This document shows positions 37,101 through 47,450 of a stretch of 64,000 bases of DNA, in pieces (within the stretch, counting starts at the first letter, position 1; each line of letters starts with the position of its first letter). The notes under the pieces are model-generated. The model saw only the letters and a list, made by a program, of their open reading frames with translations. It was not told the DNA's origin and searched no databases. Origin of the DNA: Phytopythium helicoides (taxonomy: Eukaryota; Oomycota; Peronosporomycetes; Pythiales; Pythiaceae); the NCBI GenBank assembly GCA_024867545.1, contig JANFNE010000058.1, forward strand, positions 276,552 through 340,551, written 5' to 3'. The position numbers were made by a program, and so were the translations under genes.

Positions 37101-37831
37101 AAATGTAATTCTTGGTAGACATATAGTTGTCAGTGCGGAGAGCCAGCCCCATTACTTGAAATCGTGCCTACCCGTCCGAGGTTGATGTCGACTGTGTTTG
37201 CCATGACACGTTTCAGGTCCTCAGCTCCACGAGTTTGACTGCACGAAGCACACAAGTTACGATCGAGACTGCATCACCAATATGGAGATTGATATACTCG
37301 AAGTATTTTCTAGCGATTGGAATAACTCTGCCGGCTTTTGCCGCAAAGTGCTTGTTGATTTCTTCATTGATTTTGCGCGGCTGGGACGTCTCGACAACGA
37401 GAATCTCCACAGGCTGGGTCATCACAGACTCAGAGTGTTAGCAACCACGTTGAATTACCCCATTCAACATAAACCGTACGCTGTAAGCGTGGAGAAGCGA
37501 AATCGTATCGGCGTAGAGGTTGGAGTCGATGATTGACCACAGAAGCAGCTCGTACGGGGCGGCGAGGTCAATAGCGCAAAGTCCTGGAATGCAACCAAAC
37601 AGATATGAGTAGGCCTCATCCTACTAATACACGCCTGCCTTGCTTCCCACCAATCTCTCGCGCGCGATTTTCTGCCACTGCCGCGATGAGGAACGATTCT
37701 CGCGCGCTTGAGGTCGACGCCGCGCCTCCAGCCCTTGGCGTGACAGCTGCTGTCGTAGTAGCCGACGCGTCGTACCTCGGCCTAGGCCCCGAGTCATCCA
37801 GCAGCACCGTGGGGGACGGCACTGTCTCCAT
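34153..37831 (-). CDS. MSH4: MutS homologue MSH4 (meiotic)
   Basis: MSH4 pairs with MSH5 to stabilise meiotic recombination intermediates; it lacks the mismatch-binding domain I. ATG 37831 opens METVPSPTVLLDDSG, an Ala/Thr-rich tail and SFLIAAVAENRAREIG. An intron near 37595-37660 follows, then LCAIDLAAPYELLLWSIID. Next are the connector (VEILVVETSQPRKINEEINKHF ... RKYFEYINLHIG), lever (NPSFFFDVKELLSDFVDIEHLL) and clamp exons (DVARRAYLDTTEKIHELVYSYKEEL). The ATPase core has Walker A GPNCAGKSTYMRA, then GSYVPAIEAHVPIRDRICTRFGTSDDMEENASSF, Walker B SLVLLDELGRGTANDEG and ATHYHDL. The last exon ends HLRDTYLT at 34153. About ten introns are present. No break was seen. Its presence implies a sexual (oospore) cycle. 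Confidence 0.9.
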
Positions 37832-37996
37832 GCTGGCTGTGTCTTCTGCAGGCACCAAAAGAGAAAGTGCAGGGCAACCTAGAAGCGCAGCAGACTGCAG
37901 AGTGATGGTCAACTTCAACCAAAGGCAATCGAGCGGAAGCATACAAAATCCAAGTCAATGTTGTCGAGGGCATATATTCCGCAACGCGCTTCAGCT

Positions 37997-40339
37997 CTAC
38001 TTGGCGGATGGGAACGGCTTGGTCTTCTGCCGCCAGTCAACGCCGACCTCGGTCCACAGGCTGACGGTGGGTTTAGACACGGTGTACGTCTTGGGGTCGA
38101 CCATCCAGCGCACGATGAGCACGTTGAAGGTCCGCAAAATGAAGTTGGGCAGGAAGCGCGTAAACAGCAGCAGGATCACATCGTCCGCGCGGTACAAGTA
38201 CTGTCCTCGATAGACGAAGCCTGCCAGCAACACGGCCTCCGCCGACGGCACCTTGTTGATGCCGAGCTTGACGTGGCTAATGTCTTCACAGTCGTTGAAC
38301 ATGAAGCGGAAGTGCTCTCCGATGCAGTAGGACTCGAAAGTGGTCGCACCAGGGAGCTCCACAATCGGTCCGGAGCTCGAGATGCTCATTCGAGGCTTGC
38401 GCGGTCCCGGTGATGGCTTCCACGAGGCAAACCATGCCTTGAGATCTCGGATTGGGTGCGGGTCGCGGCGAGTCCGCAGAATGTACGCGATAAGAGCCGT
38501 GAAGGCCCAGAAACCCATTGATACGACGGCGATCACGAGTGCAATGTTAACCTTGAAGACGACGCACGAGTCTGTGAGCTTGCAGACCTTGGCTCCTTCT
38601 GACGTCGACTTGTACAGTATCTTGGCGTTGTTGTCGATGATGTATTTGAGGCTGCTGTAGCGCGCTGAGAGCAGTGCATTGACTACGACCGCAGTGATTA
38701 GAAGCAGCACCAACTCCCACGTCAAGCGGAAGTACCGATCGAGTTGCTGCTCGCCAGTGCGACTCTTTAGGATGTTTACAAAGCTATACGAGAAGGCTAG
38801 CACACAGAATGTGAGGTTCCACGCAGCCTCGACGGACATGGTGCCCGTTCCAAGTGCGAGGTAATAAATGTCTGAGCACTGGTATAAGTGGTACGCGATC
38901 TGCAACAAGTAAACTGCTTGCATCCGACCGTTTTGGCATCGATATGCCCAGATTTGGCTAAGGAGAACCGATTGTTTTTGACCCATGACTTGGTACATGC
39001 TGAGCATGCTCATGACAAGGATTTGCATGACCACGAGCCCAGGAAGTACACTCATTTCCACCTTATCTGCGTAGCGAGATCGAATGGTATTGTACGCCAT
39101 GTCCACCGTGCTGGCATCTTCAGCATCGATCGAGCTTTTGTGCTCCCATTGACTGTTATAGTAGTTGTGAACACACGTGCCGTCGGTGCTGCAGAGCGGC
39201 AGGTTGTTGGGTCCTTGGAGCATCATACCGTAGTCGATCCAGTTGTTACTAATTTCGCAATTGTCATTGGTATAGATTCCGGAGGTGTTGATCAGTCGGA
39301 TGGCGCAGCCGCCGTAGTAGCCACGCAGCAGGGGCTGAACAATGGTGTTGGTTGATGTGCTCGGCTCACCGACAGGGACGACTTTGCGAGAGACTGTGTT
39401 GATCGCGCATTCAAAGTTGTACGGAAATAGGCGTAGTGTCGTTGGCGCATTGGAGGTTGAGTCAGTTCCCTCCAGCGCAAACGCCCGAACCAGGTTTTGC
39501 GGCTCAAACTCGCCAGGCTTTCTGCATGACATGTCCTCTGGAAACAGAGTCAGGTCAGCCGCAAGAATCGAAGAGTATTCGTTGATGTGCGGGATCGGCT
39601 GAAACCAGAACAGCTTGAGCCTCGCTTCAAGTCCCCAACGAGCAGAACATGGCGTGGCAATATCTAGCGCAATTTCGGAAAGCATGTCCTCGGACATGGT
39701 GAGACCCAGAGTATCCACTGTGTCGACAATCTTTTGGGGAGATGCAATAATAAAGAGTACCAGTGCGTCTCGATCCGTCGTTCCGGCTCCGCAGATTGCC
39801 TTGTCATCATTCAGCTCATTTACCAAGGTTGCTGCAGACGCGCTTAGCGTTGTATTGGCGAGATCAGTCGTCAACAAGGTCGTAAAAGTGGGCTTCCCCA
39901 TTAACGCATCCGAGCCAAACTGCGACAGCTGCAGCACGGCTTGCTCGCACCCAACAGCGCAGTCTGGGCAAGAGTAGGTCAACTCCGAGTCTAACTTTGT
40001 ATATCCCAAGTAACTCTCGCTTGATGCCCGGAACATGTACGGGGCCTTGATGTACGCCGTGTTGGCGCAAATGATTATCAAGATGACTGGGGCAACGATA
40101 ACCTTGACACTCATGACGACGAGGACCGCGAAGGCATCGAATCGGCGCTTCGAGTGGTCGTGACTATGAAGCCCTGAATGTTCGTCCTCGTGCGGACTGG
40201 CATTCGGATTGGACTCAGCTCCGTGGCCGGTCCGATGGTGCATGTTCCCTATATCATCGTCGGTCACTGCTACGGTGGCCGATGAGTGCTTCCATTTCTT
40301 CTCGATCGTTGGCTCATCTCTCTCTCGCACAGATGCCAT
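37997..40339 (-). CDS. Multi-pass membrane protein, 780 aa, function unknown
   Basis: A single intact exon from ATG 40339 to the stop at 37997. Residues 1-65 are a charged, His/Asp-rich cytoplasmic tail (HEDEHSGLHSHDHSKRRF). A first membrane segment follows (FAVLVVMSVKVIVAPVILIIICA). A large region of ~330 residues with paired cysteines (SCPDCAVGC, MSCRKPG, GGCAIRL, NDNCEI, DGTCVHN) looks extracellular or lumenal and disulfide-bonded. Five or six more membrane segments come next (SVLPGLVVMQILVMSMLSMY, LTFCVLAFSYSFV, LVLLLITAVVVNALL, VNIALVIAVVSMGFWAFTALIAYIL). The C-terminal ~150 residues are cytoplasmic. I recognise no named family; the layout recalls oomycete-specific surface proteins. It could be a receptor or transporter. 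Confidence 0.8.
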   Translation of the reverse strand: MASVRERDEPTIEKKWKHSSATVAVTDDDIGNMHHRTGHGAESNPNASPHEDEHSGLHSHDHSKRRFDAFAVLVVMSVKVIVAPVILIIICANTAYIKAPYMFRASSESYLGYTKLDSELTYSCPDCAVGCEQAVLQLSQFGSDALMGKPTFTTLLTTDLANTTLSASAATLVNELNDDKAICGAGTTDRDALVLFIIASPQKIVDTVDTLGLTMSEDMLSEIALDIATPCSARWGLEARLKLFWFQPIPHINEYSSILAADLTLFPEDMSCRKPGEFEPQNLVRAFALEGTDSTSNAPTTLRLFPYNFECAINTVSRKVVPVGEPSTSTNTIVQPLLRGYYGGCAIRLINTSGIYTNDNCEISNNWIDYGMMLQGPNNLPLCSTDGTCVHNYYNSQWEHKSSIDAEDASTVDMAYNTIRSRYADKVEMSVLPGLVVMQILVMSMLSMYQVMGQKQSVLLSQIWAYRCQNGRMQAVYLLQIAYHLYQCSDIYYLALGTGTMSVEAAWNLTFCVLAFSYSFVNILKSRTGEQQLDRYFRLTWELVLLLITAVVVNALLSARYSSLKYIIDNNAKILYKSTSEGAKVCKLTDSCVVFKVNIALVIAVVSMGFWAFTALIAYILRTRRDPHPIRDLKAWFASWKPSPGPRKPRMSISSSGPIVELPGATTFESYCIGEHFRFMFNDCEDISHVKLGINKVPSAEAVLLAGFVYRGQYLYRADDVILLLFTRFLPNFILRTFNVLIVRWMVDPKTYTVSKPTVSLWTEVGVDWRQKTKPFPSAK

Positions 40340-40560
40340 CCAGAGGTTGTGTCGCTAACCCTTTTCTTGGTGAGCAGGGACTTTAGAAATGAGGCAGGTG
40401 AATTCGCGGGAGCTGTAACTCCCAGAGCATTCGAGTCTAAGAATACTTCCACGAGAATACTCGAAACCAGCTGAAGTGCTCAACGCAGCGAGGATGCATC
40501 TCAAGTGAAAAGTTCAACGTCCGATTCGGCGGTGTTATATTCTTTGCAATTCCCCAGCCT

Positions 40561-41811
40561 CTACTTTTCAATGACGACACGAGTTGCCTCAAACGGTTTG
40601 GCCAACGCAGCCAACTTCTCTTTGTTGATGCTGTACCCGCCACTAAGCGATGGCGCATTGAGCATCTCAACCGCTCGCTGAGGCCCCGACAGCTGTTTTT
40701 TGCCTTGCTTGGTGAAGTAGAGCAGCATCGCGCATGGAATCAGCTCGGTGAAGAAGTGCAGCAAAAATTCAGAGGCAATGTAGTGGACGCCGACTGGCGT
40801 GTGGTAATGCGACTCCTCCGAATGCATGAAACCAGTTCCTCTGCCGATCAAATACACGGTTTTGACTGCGAAGAGCACGCACAACAACACACACACGGCG
40901 GTGATCTGTACAATCAGCTCGAATTGTTAGAATAGTTTGTACGTCTGCAAAGTCGGACATCGGCGAAAACGTACCCGGCGGAGAACAACTTGACGCGGCG
41001 AAGGCTTGGGGCGTGATACACGCCCGCCCGTCGTGGTTGGGAGGTCAAAGAAAACCTCCTCGTTCGGTCCTTGACGACGGAAGAAGTGGATGAGGCGAAT
41101 GCTGTAGTAGGCGATGGCGAACAGCGCGGCAAAGTAGAGTACGCCCTGCATAAAATCGCACGCGCGCCAGAGCCGACTAGACGTCTTGGTAAGCACGATG
41201 AGCGCCGCAAAGCCCGCGTAGAGCGCAATGTTGAAGAAGAAGAAGACGCGGCGAGGCCACGGGTGCGCCTTGCCCCAGCACGCGTAGCATAGTTGCGCCC
41301 AAAAGAGCAGCACGAGGCCGTACATGGTGACAAAGACCATGGAGGGTAGCCACAGGAAGGCCGCAAGCAGGCGGCAGACGACGTACGACGACGGCAGCGG
41401 CTCGATGTACTTGAGCGTCACGACCTCGGTCACGAGCGACCCCACGCGCAGCGCCGAGCCGATGAACATGAGCAAGTAGAGCCGGTAGCGCATCTCGGCG
41501 CCGATGGACGCGGACGCCGCTGCCTCGCGCTGGAGCAGCGCCGTGGATGCTACCGCGCTCTCTTGCGCTTGCTCGTCCGGCGTCGGGAGCGCCTGGCCGC
41601 TGCCCGGGATGCTTGAGTACGACCCCTGGGACGAAGAGGCCATGCCGCTGGCGGGGGCCGCATCCCAGTCGGGCGTCTGCCAGTACTGGCGCCAAATGGT
41701 GCGGCCCGAGACGACGCTGAGCGCCAAGAAGAGCAGGATGGTCGCGGCCAGCAGCGCCTGGTTGCCCGCGCTCAGCGCCGCCGCGCCGCCGGCCTCTTGG
41801 CTCGCGTCCAT
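40561..41811 (-). CDS. TOM1/THH1-like 7-transmembrane protein
   Basis: ATG 41811 starts MDASQEAGGAAALSAGNQALLAATILLFLALSVV, the first membrane segment. A Ser/Ala-rich loop follows, then segments at RLYLLMFIGSALRVGSLV, VVCRLLAAFLWLPSMVFVTMYGLVLLFWAQL, VFFFFNIALYAGFAALIVL and VLYFAALFAIAYYSIRLIHFF. An intron (about 40923-40970) joins LRR to LIVQITAVCVLLCVLFAVKTVYL and a last segment (EFLLHFFTELIPCAMLLYF). The pattern fits the THH1/TOM1/TOM3 domain of plants and oomycetes, tonoplast proteins sometimes grouped with GPCR-like receptors. The frame is intact, stop 40561. No ligand or G-protein motif is evident. Confidence 0.7.
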
Positions 41812-42048
41812 CGCCGCGCGGGCTGCGCGTCGTCAGGCGGCGTCATGACGCAGCGAGAGGTAAGCGAAAGGCTCCAGAGGACTCTAAAGGCAACAACAGA
41901 CAGCATCAGCGCGGGGCGGCGCAACGCACATGAGGAGGAGGCGCCAGCCGTTACGGCGTCACAGGGGAGAAACTGAAGGTGTCGACAGTCTGCGCCGAAA
42001 CTATTTACAAAACGCACCATGTAGCCAAAATGGCGCTCTCTTCAACTT

Positions 42049-43260
42049 CTAGGCGGACGTGGTGAGGATGAAGGGCGACGACTTGCGGCGCATACTCGAG
42101 TCGTCGGCGGCCCGCATCGCGCGCAACAGCCGCGTCGGCGAGGACGAGCGGCGCGCGGCGTAGTACTCGGCCTTCTGGAAGATGCGCTCGGCGGACGCGA
42201 CCTCGACGGGCGGCGCGCCGAGCAGCGGTAGCAGGTTCTCGTTCTCCGTCTGCGGGTTGCTGCGTTTGGCGACCACGTAGATGCCTAGCAGGATGAGCAG
42301 CAGGCTCAGTGAGTACACGACGTAGTGCCACGCCGACATGTGCTTCATGTCCTGGAAGAAACACAGCCCCGAGATGGCGCCCGCCAGGATGTAGCTCGCC
42401 TCGTACAGGTAGATGACCACCACCGCGTCCTCGACCTTGAGCGCCTCGTTGAGCAGGTACAGCCCGAACAGCGCCGTCGAGATGGCGCCGACGATGCACA
42501 CGTACGTGAGCGGGTACCGCCAGATGCCCGACTCGCCATCGTCGTGCAGCAGGCGCATGGTGGCCGCGAGGAAGAAGAGCTGGCCGCTCATGACGCCCGC
42601 AAACACGCTGATGCACACGCGCGTGGCCTGGCGCAGCTCGAGGCGGCGGTTGCGGCCGGGCGTGCCCATGATGTCGTCGTCCGCGCGCCTGGAGCACGTA
42701 AAGTGCAGCGCGTGCTTGGCGTGGTGGATGAGCACGATGAGCACTGCGAAGAGCGCGACGCAGTAGAGCAGGAACGGGAAGGTCACGAAGCGCGACGCGA
42801 GCTTGTCGACGGGCAGCGGCGGCGTCTCGTGCGTGCCCGAGACGCCCACGAGCACGCAGCCGGCAAAGATGAGGAAGGCGCCGACAAAGTCGTTGGTGGT
42901 AAGGCGCTCGTGCGGTAGCAGCATGGGGCCCATGAGCGTGTTCCAGCCGATGGTGAGCCCCGCCATTGGCGCGAGCAGCGACTGCGTGGCGAAGCAGTAG
43001 GCCACAGCGCCGAGCGCCGGGTTGAGCACGAGCATGGAGAAGAGTCCGCTGTAGAAGTAGAAGCCCCACGCGTGCGAGTTGGCGCGGCGCGGCACGTAGC
43101 CGTCGGCCACGGCGCTGCGGCTCTTGCCCGCGCGCTCGTCCTCCTCCTCGTCGCGCTCGCGCTGGTTGTGCGCGAGCTTGAGGAACAGCTTGCCCAGGAT
43201 GCCGAACACGCTCGACACGGCCGACAGGAAGAGCCCCAGCGGCCACCCGAGTAGCCACAT
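42049..43260 (-). CDS. NIPA-like magnesium transporter (DMT superfamily)
   Basis: ATG 43260 begins MWLLGWPLGLFLSAVSSVFGILGKLFLKLAHN, matching the N-terminal segment of NIPA proteins. A charged loop (ERDEEEDERAGKSR) is followed by WGFYFYSGLFSMLVLNPALGAVAYCFATQSLLAPMAGLTI, the family's second and third segments. Next come GAFLIFAGCVLVGVSGTHE and five further membrane helices (for example ISVFAGVMSGQLFFLAATM, VVVIYLYEASYILAGAISGLCFFQD, LSLLLILLGIYVVA). The frame is intact, about 403 residues. NIPA proteins move Mg2+ across plasma or endosomal membranes in animals; that activity here is inferred. A longer upstream reading (to 43425) runs into transposon-derived sequence and was not chosen. Confidence 0.85.
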   Translation of the reverse strand: MWLLGWPLGLFLSAVSSVFGILGKLFLKLAHNQRERDEEEDERAGKSRSAVADGYVPRRANSHAWGFYFYSGLFSMLVLNPALGAVAYCFATQSLLAPMAGLTIGWNTLMGPMLLPHERLTTNDFVGAFLIFAGCVLVGVSGTHETPPLPVDKLASRFVTFPFLLYCVALFAVLIVLIHHAKHALHFTCSRRADDDIMGTPGRNRRLELRQATRVCISVFAGVMSGQLFFLAATMRLLHDDGESGIWRYPLTYVCIVGAISTALFGLYLLNEALKVEDAVVVIYLYEASYILAGAISGLCFFQDMKHMSAWHYVVYSLSLLLILLGIYVVAKRSNPQTENENLLPLLGAPPVEVASAERIFQKAEYYAARRSSSPTRLLRAMRAADDSSMRRKSSPFILTTSA

Positions 43261-43439
43261 GACGGTCTTGATGTAGCAGATGCGGCCGCCCGCCCACGCA
43301 GCGCCAAGCGGCAGAGAAGCCCGAGAGGAGGAGCGCAGAAGGCGCGTCGACTCGACTCGCCGATCGAAGATGCGCTTCCGTTTCGTGGTGGCGAATCTGC
43401 AGCTGCGACAAAAAACTGTTTCCAATTAGGCTAAATATG

Positions 43440-43760
43440 TAATTAACGGTAAATGTTGGCAAGAGCATGTAGTGCGTTAGTGCGATGGAGGTACATGCAT
43501 TTTCGTCTCCATCGTGCATGCTGTCTGAAGCATCTTTGATTAAGACGCGGATTTGCCCTCTTGCTGAAGCTCGCGACAGGGCTACGTAGAGCTGTCCATG
43601 CGAAAACTCTAGGTCCCGCAAGTTAACTCCGACGTGGCGCATTGTCGTTGCAAATGCCAGTTGAATAGGAAACTGTGTTCACTTCAATTGAAAAGGAAGC
43701 GCTGAGTTCATGTTCAGGAGAGAGATTCTAAGAATGACAACACGCACTTGTAGTTGGTCA
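43440..43760 (-). pseudogene. Helitron helicase C-terminal remnant
   Basis: Reading minus, the sequence gives VRVVILRISLLNMNSALPFQLK, an in-frame TGA, then TQFPIQLAFATTMRHVGVNLRDLEFSHGQLYVALSRAS. This is the C-terminal end of a Pif1-like Helitron helicase (the PF..R.QFP..LAFA block and the HGQLYVALSR block). The usual Ser-Gln-Gly-Gln motif between LAFA and VGV is missing, so the fragment has a small deletion as well as a stop. It lies 180 bp upstream of the NIPA gene. It is the piece missing from the helicase at 48010-53131. Confidence 0.75.
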
Positions 43761-44425
43761 ACACCAGGAAGGGTTTTTCAATGTCGACCGGCTTATCAGG
43801 CGCTTCATTAGGCATCCTAGCTACCCACTCGGTTGGCGCATTGTTATCAATTGTGGTGTGACTGTGGATGGAGTCGAAGACACCAACGAGCTCTCTGGGG
43901 TTGTTGCTGCTGTGCGGAAGTCAAGTGAAGGCGTCTTTACTAGGTCGGTTCGTTTTGGAGACTCCGACCTTGTGGAGTTTGGCGCAGAGCAGCTTGCGAA
44001 CGCAGCTATTCGCGGACACTGCCTCACGGTGTCGGCCACTGGCTGAGTACACTGACTGCAGGATTGAGTCGTTGTGTTGATATTTAGGTGATGCATGTGT
44101 AGTGGTGTGGTTATAGACAAATCCAAGCTTACCTGTTTACTTTCCTTGTAGCTTGTGGCAGAAACATAGGGAGATTAACAAAAACTGTAACAAAAAATTC
44201 TCCCCAGACACTGCCTTCTAGCTTCTAGCTTGTTTTGTTCTCTAGCATGTTTGCTGGCACTAGTGGCGATGAGCTCGTGATGTTCATCGCACTTGTTGTG
44301 ATGGAAATTGAACTCGTGCGCAACGCACTCCAGCCATTTAGGGCTTTTACGGGTGCGTTCTGCCAATTACTCTACTCCTCTACTCATATTTCTGCCAATG
44401 AAATCTGAGTGGTGCAAACTCAAAT
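43761..44425. other. Transposon-derived or unassigned sequence between Helitron remnant and MULE
   Basis: Several short frames on the minus strand (for example 44175-44366 with EFNFHHNKCDEHHELIA, and 43800-43900) look protein-like but match no family I recognise. They carry no start and break often. It is probably decayed mobile-element sequence. Confidence 0.3.
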
Positions 44426-44534
44426 GGAGTTTTTCCCAAAACCAGTACCTGGCAAGTACCGTATTCCCAAAACAAGTACCAATCCTGAAACGAGTACCAG
44501 TACCGACTAAGAGTAGTGTGGTACACACAGTAAC
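44426..44534 (+). repeat. MULE left terminal inverted repeat
   Basis: It begins GGAGTTTTTCCCAAAACC and ends at GTACACACAGTAAC. It contains four or five copies of a short AAGTACC/GAGTACC motif, plausible transposase-binding sites. It pairs with 47451-47559. Confidence 0.9.
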
Positions 44535-44597
44535 CGAGAGCGTTTAAAACACTACGGTACTCGGCTTGCACGGTCCTCTTTCGCGTCGCACTAGAAA

Positions 44598-45302
44598 ATG
44601 ACGACTCCAGGGGAACGTGGAGTGCCGTGGAGCCCCGTCTTCATAGAGCGCTCCACATCGGGGGGAACCCTGGAGTGTCCTATATGTGGGCACGAAAACA
44701 CTAACGACAACTCTTTCCGCAAGCACGTGCGTGACAGACACCAATGCACTGTGTCGTTCCGCGCGCAGCGTACCGAAGTTCAGCGCCACCAGGCGCGGCG
44801 CGGCCGCGACCTTGCGTATCGCGAGGTACGACGCGCAGCGGCGTCCATGCAGCGACTCGTCAGTAAGCGAGAACATCTTTTCACCACCACCGACGCGGTG
44901 GCGCGCGGCGGGCAGGCTAGTGGCGACCCCATCGTGGAGTACCGAGCTTCGCGCATCGAAGGCGCCGGGAACGGCGTTTTCGCTTGCGTCCCGTTGCGCG
45001 TGGGCGATGTCGTCACGCGCTATGAAGGCAGTGTCGTGGCTATAGTGACCGCTAATCCGGAATACACAATCCAGCTTCGCGGATCGCCAGGGTTCATCGA
45101 CGGAATTCGCACGCCCATTGCTGGGAAGGGTCTCGGCAGCTTCGTGAACCGTGAGGACCGCAGCAACACTCCAAGTGCACGCAAAAATTGCGAATTTGTG
45201 GAGGACGACGGCATCGTGTACCTCACGGTTACTCGCAGCATCAAGGCTGGGTACGAGCTCTACACCACCTACAGCCGTGGCTACCGCATTAAGAAAGAAT
45301 AA
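44598..45302 (+). CDS. C2H2 zinc finger-SET domain protein carried by the MULE
   Basis: ATG 44598 lies only 64 bp inside the left inverted repeat. Residues ~28-55 form one C2H2 finger (ECPICGHENTNDNSFRKHVRDRHQC, spacing C-x2-C-x12-H-x4-H). A basic helical region follows (QRHQARRGRDLAYREVRRA). Residues ~115-230 form a SET domain: RIEGAGNGVFACVPLRVGDVVTRYEG (the GxG block), YTIQLRGSPGFIDGI, GLGSFVNREDRSN ... KNCEFVEDDG, VTRSIKAGYELYTTYSRGYR. The usual NHSC motif is altered to VNRED/KNCEF, but the N and the final Tyr are kept. SET domains methylate protein lysines using S-adenosylmethionine. The frame is intact at 234 codons, unlike the transposase beside it. Target and activity are unknown; a chromatin role protecting or targeting the element is speculation. 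Confidence 0.8.
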   Translation: MTTPGERGVPWSPVFIERSTSGGTLECPICGHENTNDNSFRKHVRDRHQCTVSFRAQRTEVQRHQARRGRDLAYREVRRAAASMQRLVSKREHLFTTTDAVARGGQASGDPIVEYRASRIEGAGNGVFACVPLRVGDVVTRYEGSVVAIVTANPEYTIQLRGSPGFIDGIRTPIAGKGLGSFVNREDRSNTPSARKNCEFVEDDGIVYLTVTRSIKAGYELYTTYSRGYRIKKE

Positions 45303-45483
45303 AACACAGGTTCTTTCTCCGTTAACCAAGCAAAAATGCAATATCGTGGCGGTTGTGTGTGCGTCCGATAGTTGATGGCCCTTCTGTCTCTCTGTCGTTG
45401 TGCAAGTTGAAGGGGACTGGAACCAGATCGTCGTTGGATTCTTGCGAATCGTTTGCGTGTCGGCGACACGTTCGCTTGTTGTA

Positions 45484-45503
45484 CCCCCCCCCCCCCCCCC
45501 CCC
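45484..45503 (+). repeat. C20 homopolymer
   Basis: Twenty consecutive C within the MULE, between the two convergent genes (45303-45660). Such runs are prone to length error and polymorphism. Confidence 0.95.
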
Positions 45504-45659
45504 TCTCATTGCAGACAGTGCATACGTACGTCGACTTCGCACCAGTCTCACCTCCGCTAGCCGCACAACGAGTGATTCGGCGGCCCGCTTGTCGATAATA
45601 CGGCGATGGAGCTGCGTTGCTCGCAACTTCAGACGTCCGAAGCGGTACCTCCACTGATT

Positions 45660-47266
45660 GTCCCATGAAGGCAGACGCGTAAGATGATGTTGTGTAGCTT
45701 GGATGGAAGGATACAGTTCTCCGGACTCGCTTGCATCGCAGCGACTAAATGCCGGCATGCAATGTGTCACTGGTGAAATGTCGGGCAGGAGCACGACGGA
45801 GTTGTAACGTCGACACGGCGGAACAATGTTGAGCTTGAATGCGCCACGAAAAACACCGCAGCTGAGCTTCTTCGTACCGAATATTCACCAGCGCGCGCTC
45901 GTTCCTTCGCCCAGAGCGCTTCAGCGAACGGAGTCAGGATCCGCTTCTCGTCATTCCATCGAACAGCTAGAAGATCCCGGTTACTTGCTCTGTTCATCTC
46001 AACCACCGAGAGTCGGACGAATGCATCGTATGGAGTTGCATCCCGGATGCCACGATGGATCATTGCACCGTTGTCGCTCTCGACGAAGTTGGTACTGCGC
46101 CACCCGAAGAGAGGTCGTGGCTGAGTTGGCACTGTATCATCCTCCCACGGAATCGTTTCGTAGTCGGCGAATTCGAATCAGGTTGATAGCTGCGACGTAG
46201 TCGGCGATGTCCTTGCCGAACTTCACGCGTAGCTCATCGATTGCGCTCACGTATTCTGCCTGTGTTGGAGCGCCCTGGATCTTCCACACAGCGTTCTCCA
46301 TTGCACGACCGCGATCGCCGAACTGACGCTTGACGTTGCGAAGGATATGTACAGTGCAGAACCGCAGTTCAATTACCACCCCGGTCTTGTTGAAGAGATG
46401 GTGGACAGCGCCTATAATTTTGCCGCGGTCGCAGAACAAAGGGAGCTCGGTCAACTGGATGCCGGCACGGATGCAAAGCTCCAGGAACCACATGATGTTA
46501 CGCTCGTTCTCAACATTTCCAAACGACATGGCGAGCGTAACGTTTTGTCCGTAGCCGTCACGCCCGAGTAAAGTGAGTATCACTACGTTGTACTTGCCGT
46601 GCTTGGAGTGGGCTCCATCGAAACCCAGCACCGGTTGAAGTTGCGGCTGGATCGCGACGGTAGATCCAATCGCAATAAACGCACGCAAAAAGCGCTGGTG
46701 TTTGTCAAGGTCGAGGTTAACTGACGTGCCGGGGTTGAGGTCGCGGATCTCACATAGAAGAGAAGGGATATGCGTGAACGAAGTCACCCACTCACCGTCA
46801 AGGGAGTCAACCACGCGGTCATTGGCTCGATGGAGCTTCGATCGTGCGTTGTCAAGATTTACTTGGTCACGGGCTTGGCCCATTGCGATGACCGCCTTGC
46901 GCTTCACCCCGCGATCACTGCACACAGCAGCGCGAAATGTTGGTAGCAACTAAATTTGGCGCTCGGTGGGCTTTGCCATCGACGTACAAAAGTCGTGATG
47001 TTCGTCGAGGAGAGTGGATACGTACATGACGTGCGTTCCATCATCAGCCTTGCGGCGGCAGACACGGACTTCCCATTCGCACTGCACTTGTAGGTCTTGC
47101 TATTGCCACTAGTGCTGGCAACGCGGCAGCTTTTGTTGGTGTTGAACGTGTAGTCTTGTATGAATTTGGTTGCAAGGGTGCCCGAGTTGAACGTCTGACC
47201 TAACTGAAGCACCGCTGTACCATGGAGTTGCTGGAGATCGAGCGCGACGCGACCGTCTTGGTTCAT
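45660..47266 (-). pseudogene. MURA-type MULE transposase, broken
   Basis: From ATG 47266 the N-terminus carries a FLYWCH/WRKY-like zinc domain (TFNSGTLATKFIQDYTFNTNKSC ... TYKC ... HHDFC). A frame slip near 47010 and an in-frame TAG near 46945 precede the DDE core: VLGFDGAHSKHGKYNVVILTLLG (first Asp), GIQLTELPLFCDRGKIIGAVHH (second Asp) and LRFCTVHILRNVKRQFG. Another slip near 46165 leads to PLFGWRSTNFVESDNGAM and the SWIM zinc finger CSCPTFHQ ... ACRHLVAAM, which is cut by an in-frame TGA at about 45761. MULE transposases bind the inverted repeats and cut and paste the element. With two stops and two slips this copy is unlikely to be active, unless some slips are sequencing errors. Confidence 0.82.
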
Positions 47267-47450
47267 TGCTGCAGCTTGGTAGTTGGAGTGTTGGCAAGTT
47301 TTAGTTGTGCTATGTGCCGAGAGAGCACGGCAGCCTTGGAGGCAGAGCTCTTCAACCAAGGCACTCTAGACCGCTCGTATCAAGTCACATATTTCACACG
47401 TCACATATTTCTACACGTCACAGAATTCACAAGTCACATTAATTGTTCCT

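Noticed and set aside
42005..43642. 545-codon minus frame starting with helicase-like sequence
   Set aside because: Only its first ~60 codons are Helitron remnant. The rest is the NIPA gene read in the wrong frame.
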